A stretch of DNA of 5,576 nucleotides, taken from NCBI GenBank assembly GCA_947451445.1, contig CANFZJ010000224.1, positions 1 to 5,576 of the forward strand, given 5' to 3'. A program made the translations under genes and the position numbers. The DNA comes from Comamonadaceae bacterium. Lineage in GTDB: Bacteria; Pseudomonadota; Gammaproteobacteria; Burkholderiales; Burkholderiaceae_C. Position 1 is the stretch's first letter, and every line of letters begins with the position of its first letter. Below are positions 5,536 through 5,576 of this stretch, one piece after another. Below the pieces are notes generated by a model, which saw only the letters and a list, made by a program, of their open reading frames with translations, was not told where the DNA came from and made no database searches.

Positions 5536-5576
5536 TGGTCAACTATGAAGAAGGGTTAGGACTTACGCAGCGCCCC

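Overview
The window looks like a chromosomal segment of a GC-rich betaproteobacterium, most likely Burkholderiales and probably Comamonadaceae. The support is strong G/C preference at third codon positions, protein sequences typical of that group, and a hairpin-rich intergenic repeat that resembles short repeats I associate with Comamonadaceae genomes. The assignment is inferred from memory, not from a search.

Left part (1-2194): two periplasmic substrate-binding proteins of the SsuA/TauA/NrtA (NMT1-like) type face away from each other across a 107-bp gap. The leftward one is cut by the window edge and the rightward one is complete. Both begin with a twin-arginine (Tat) type signal and their N-terminal domains look paralogous. 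The rightward gene is followed 16 bp later by a class II aldolase/adducin-family gene, so the two are probably co-transcribed. No permease or ATPase for these binding proteins lies in the window.

Middle (2195-2288): the aldolase gene converges on the next operon. The gap is packed with three consecutive hairpins, the last a perfect 30-bp palindrome.

Right part (2289-5522, minus strand): part of a HAAT/Liv-type ABC importer, read right to left as periplasmic binding protein, livH-type permease, livM-type permease. A 122-bp REP/MITE-like inverted repeat sits between the binding-protein gene and livH, starting one base past the binding-protein stop codon. The ATPases (livG, livF) are not downstream of livM, so they must lie upstream of position 5576 or elsewhere.

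Together the window is a transport-rich metabolic locus: organic-solute (sulfonate-like) binding proteins with an aldolase-family protein, next to an amino-acid or carboxylate-type importer. I see no phage, CRISPR, defence or tRNA/rRNA features and no convincing new system. The points most worth a second look are the placement of the repeats, the lost catalytic glutamate in the aldolase-family protein, and the divergent Tat-type binding-protein pair.
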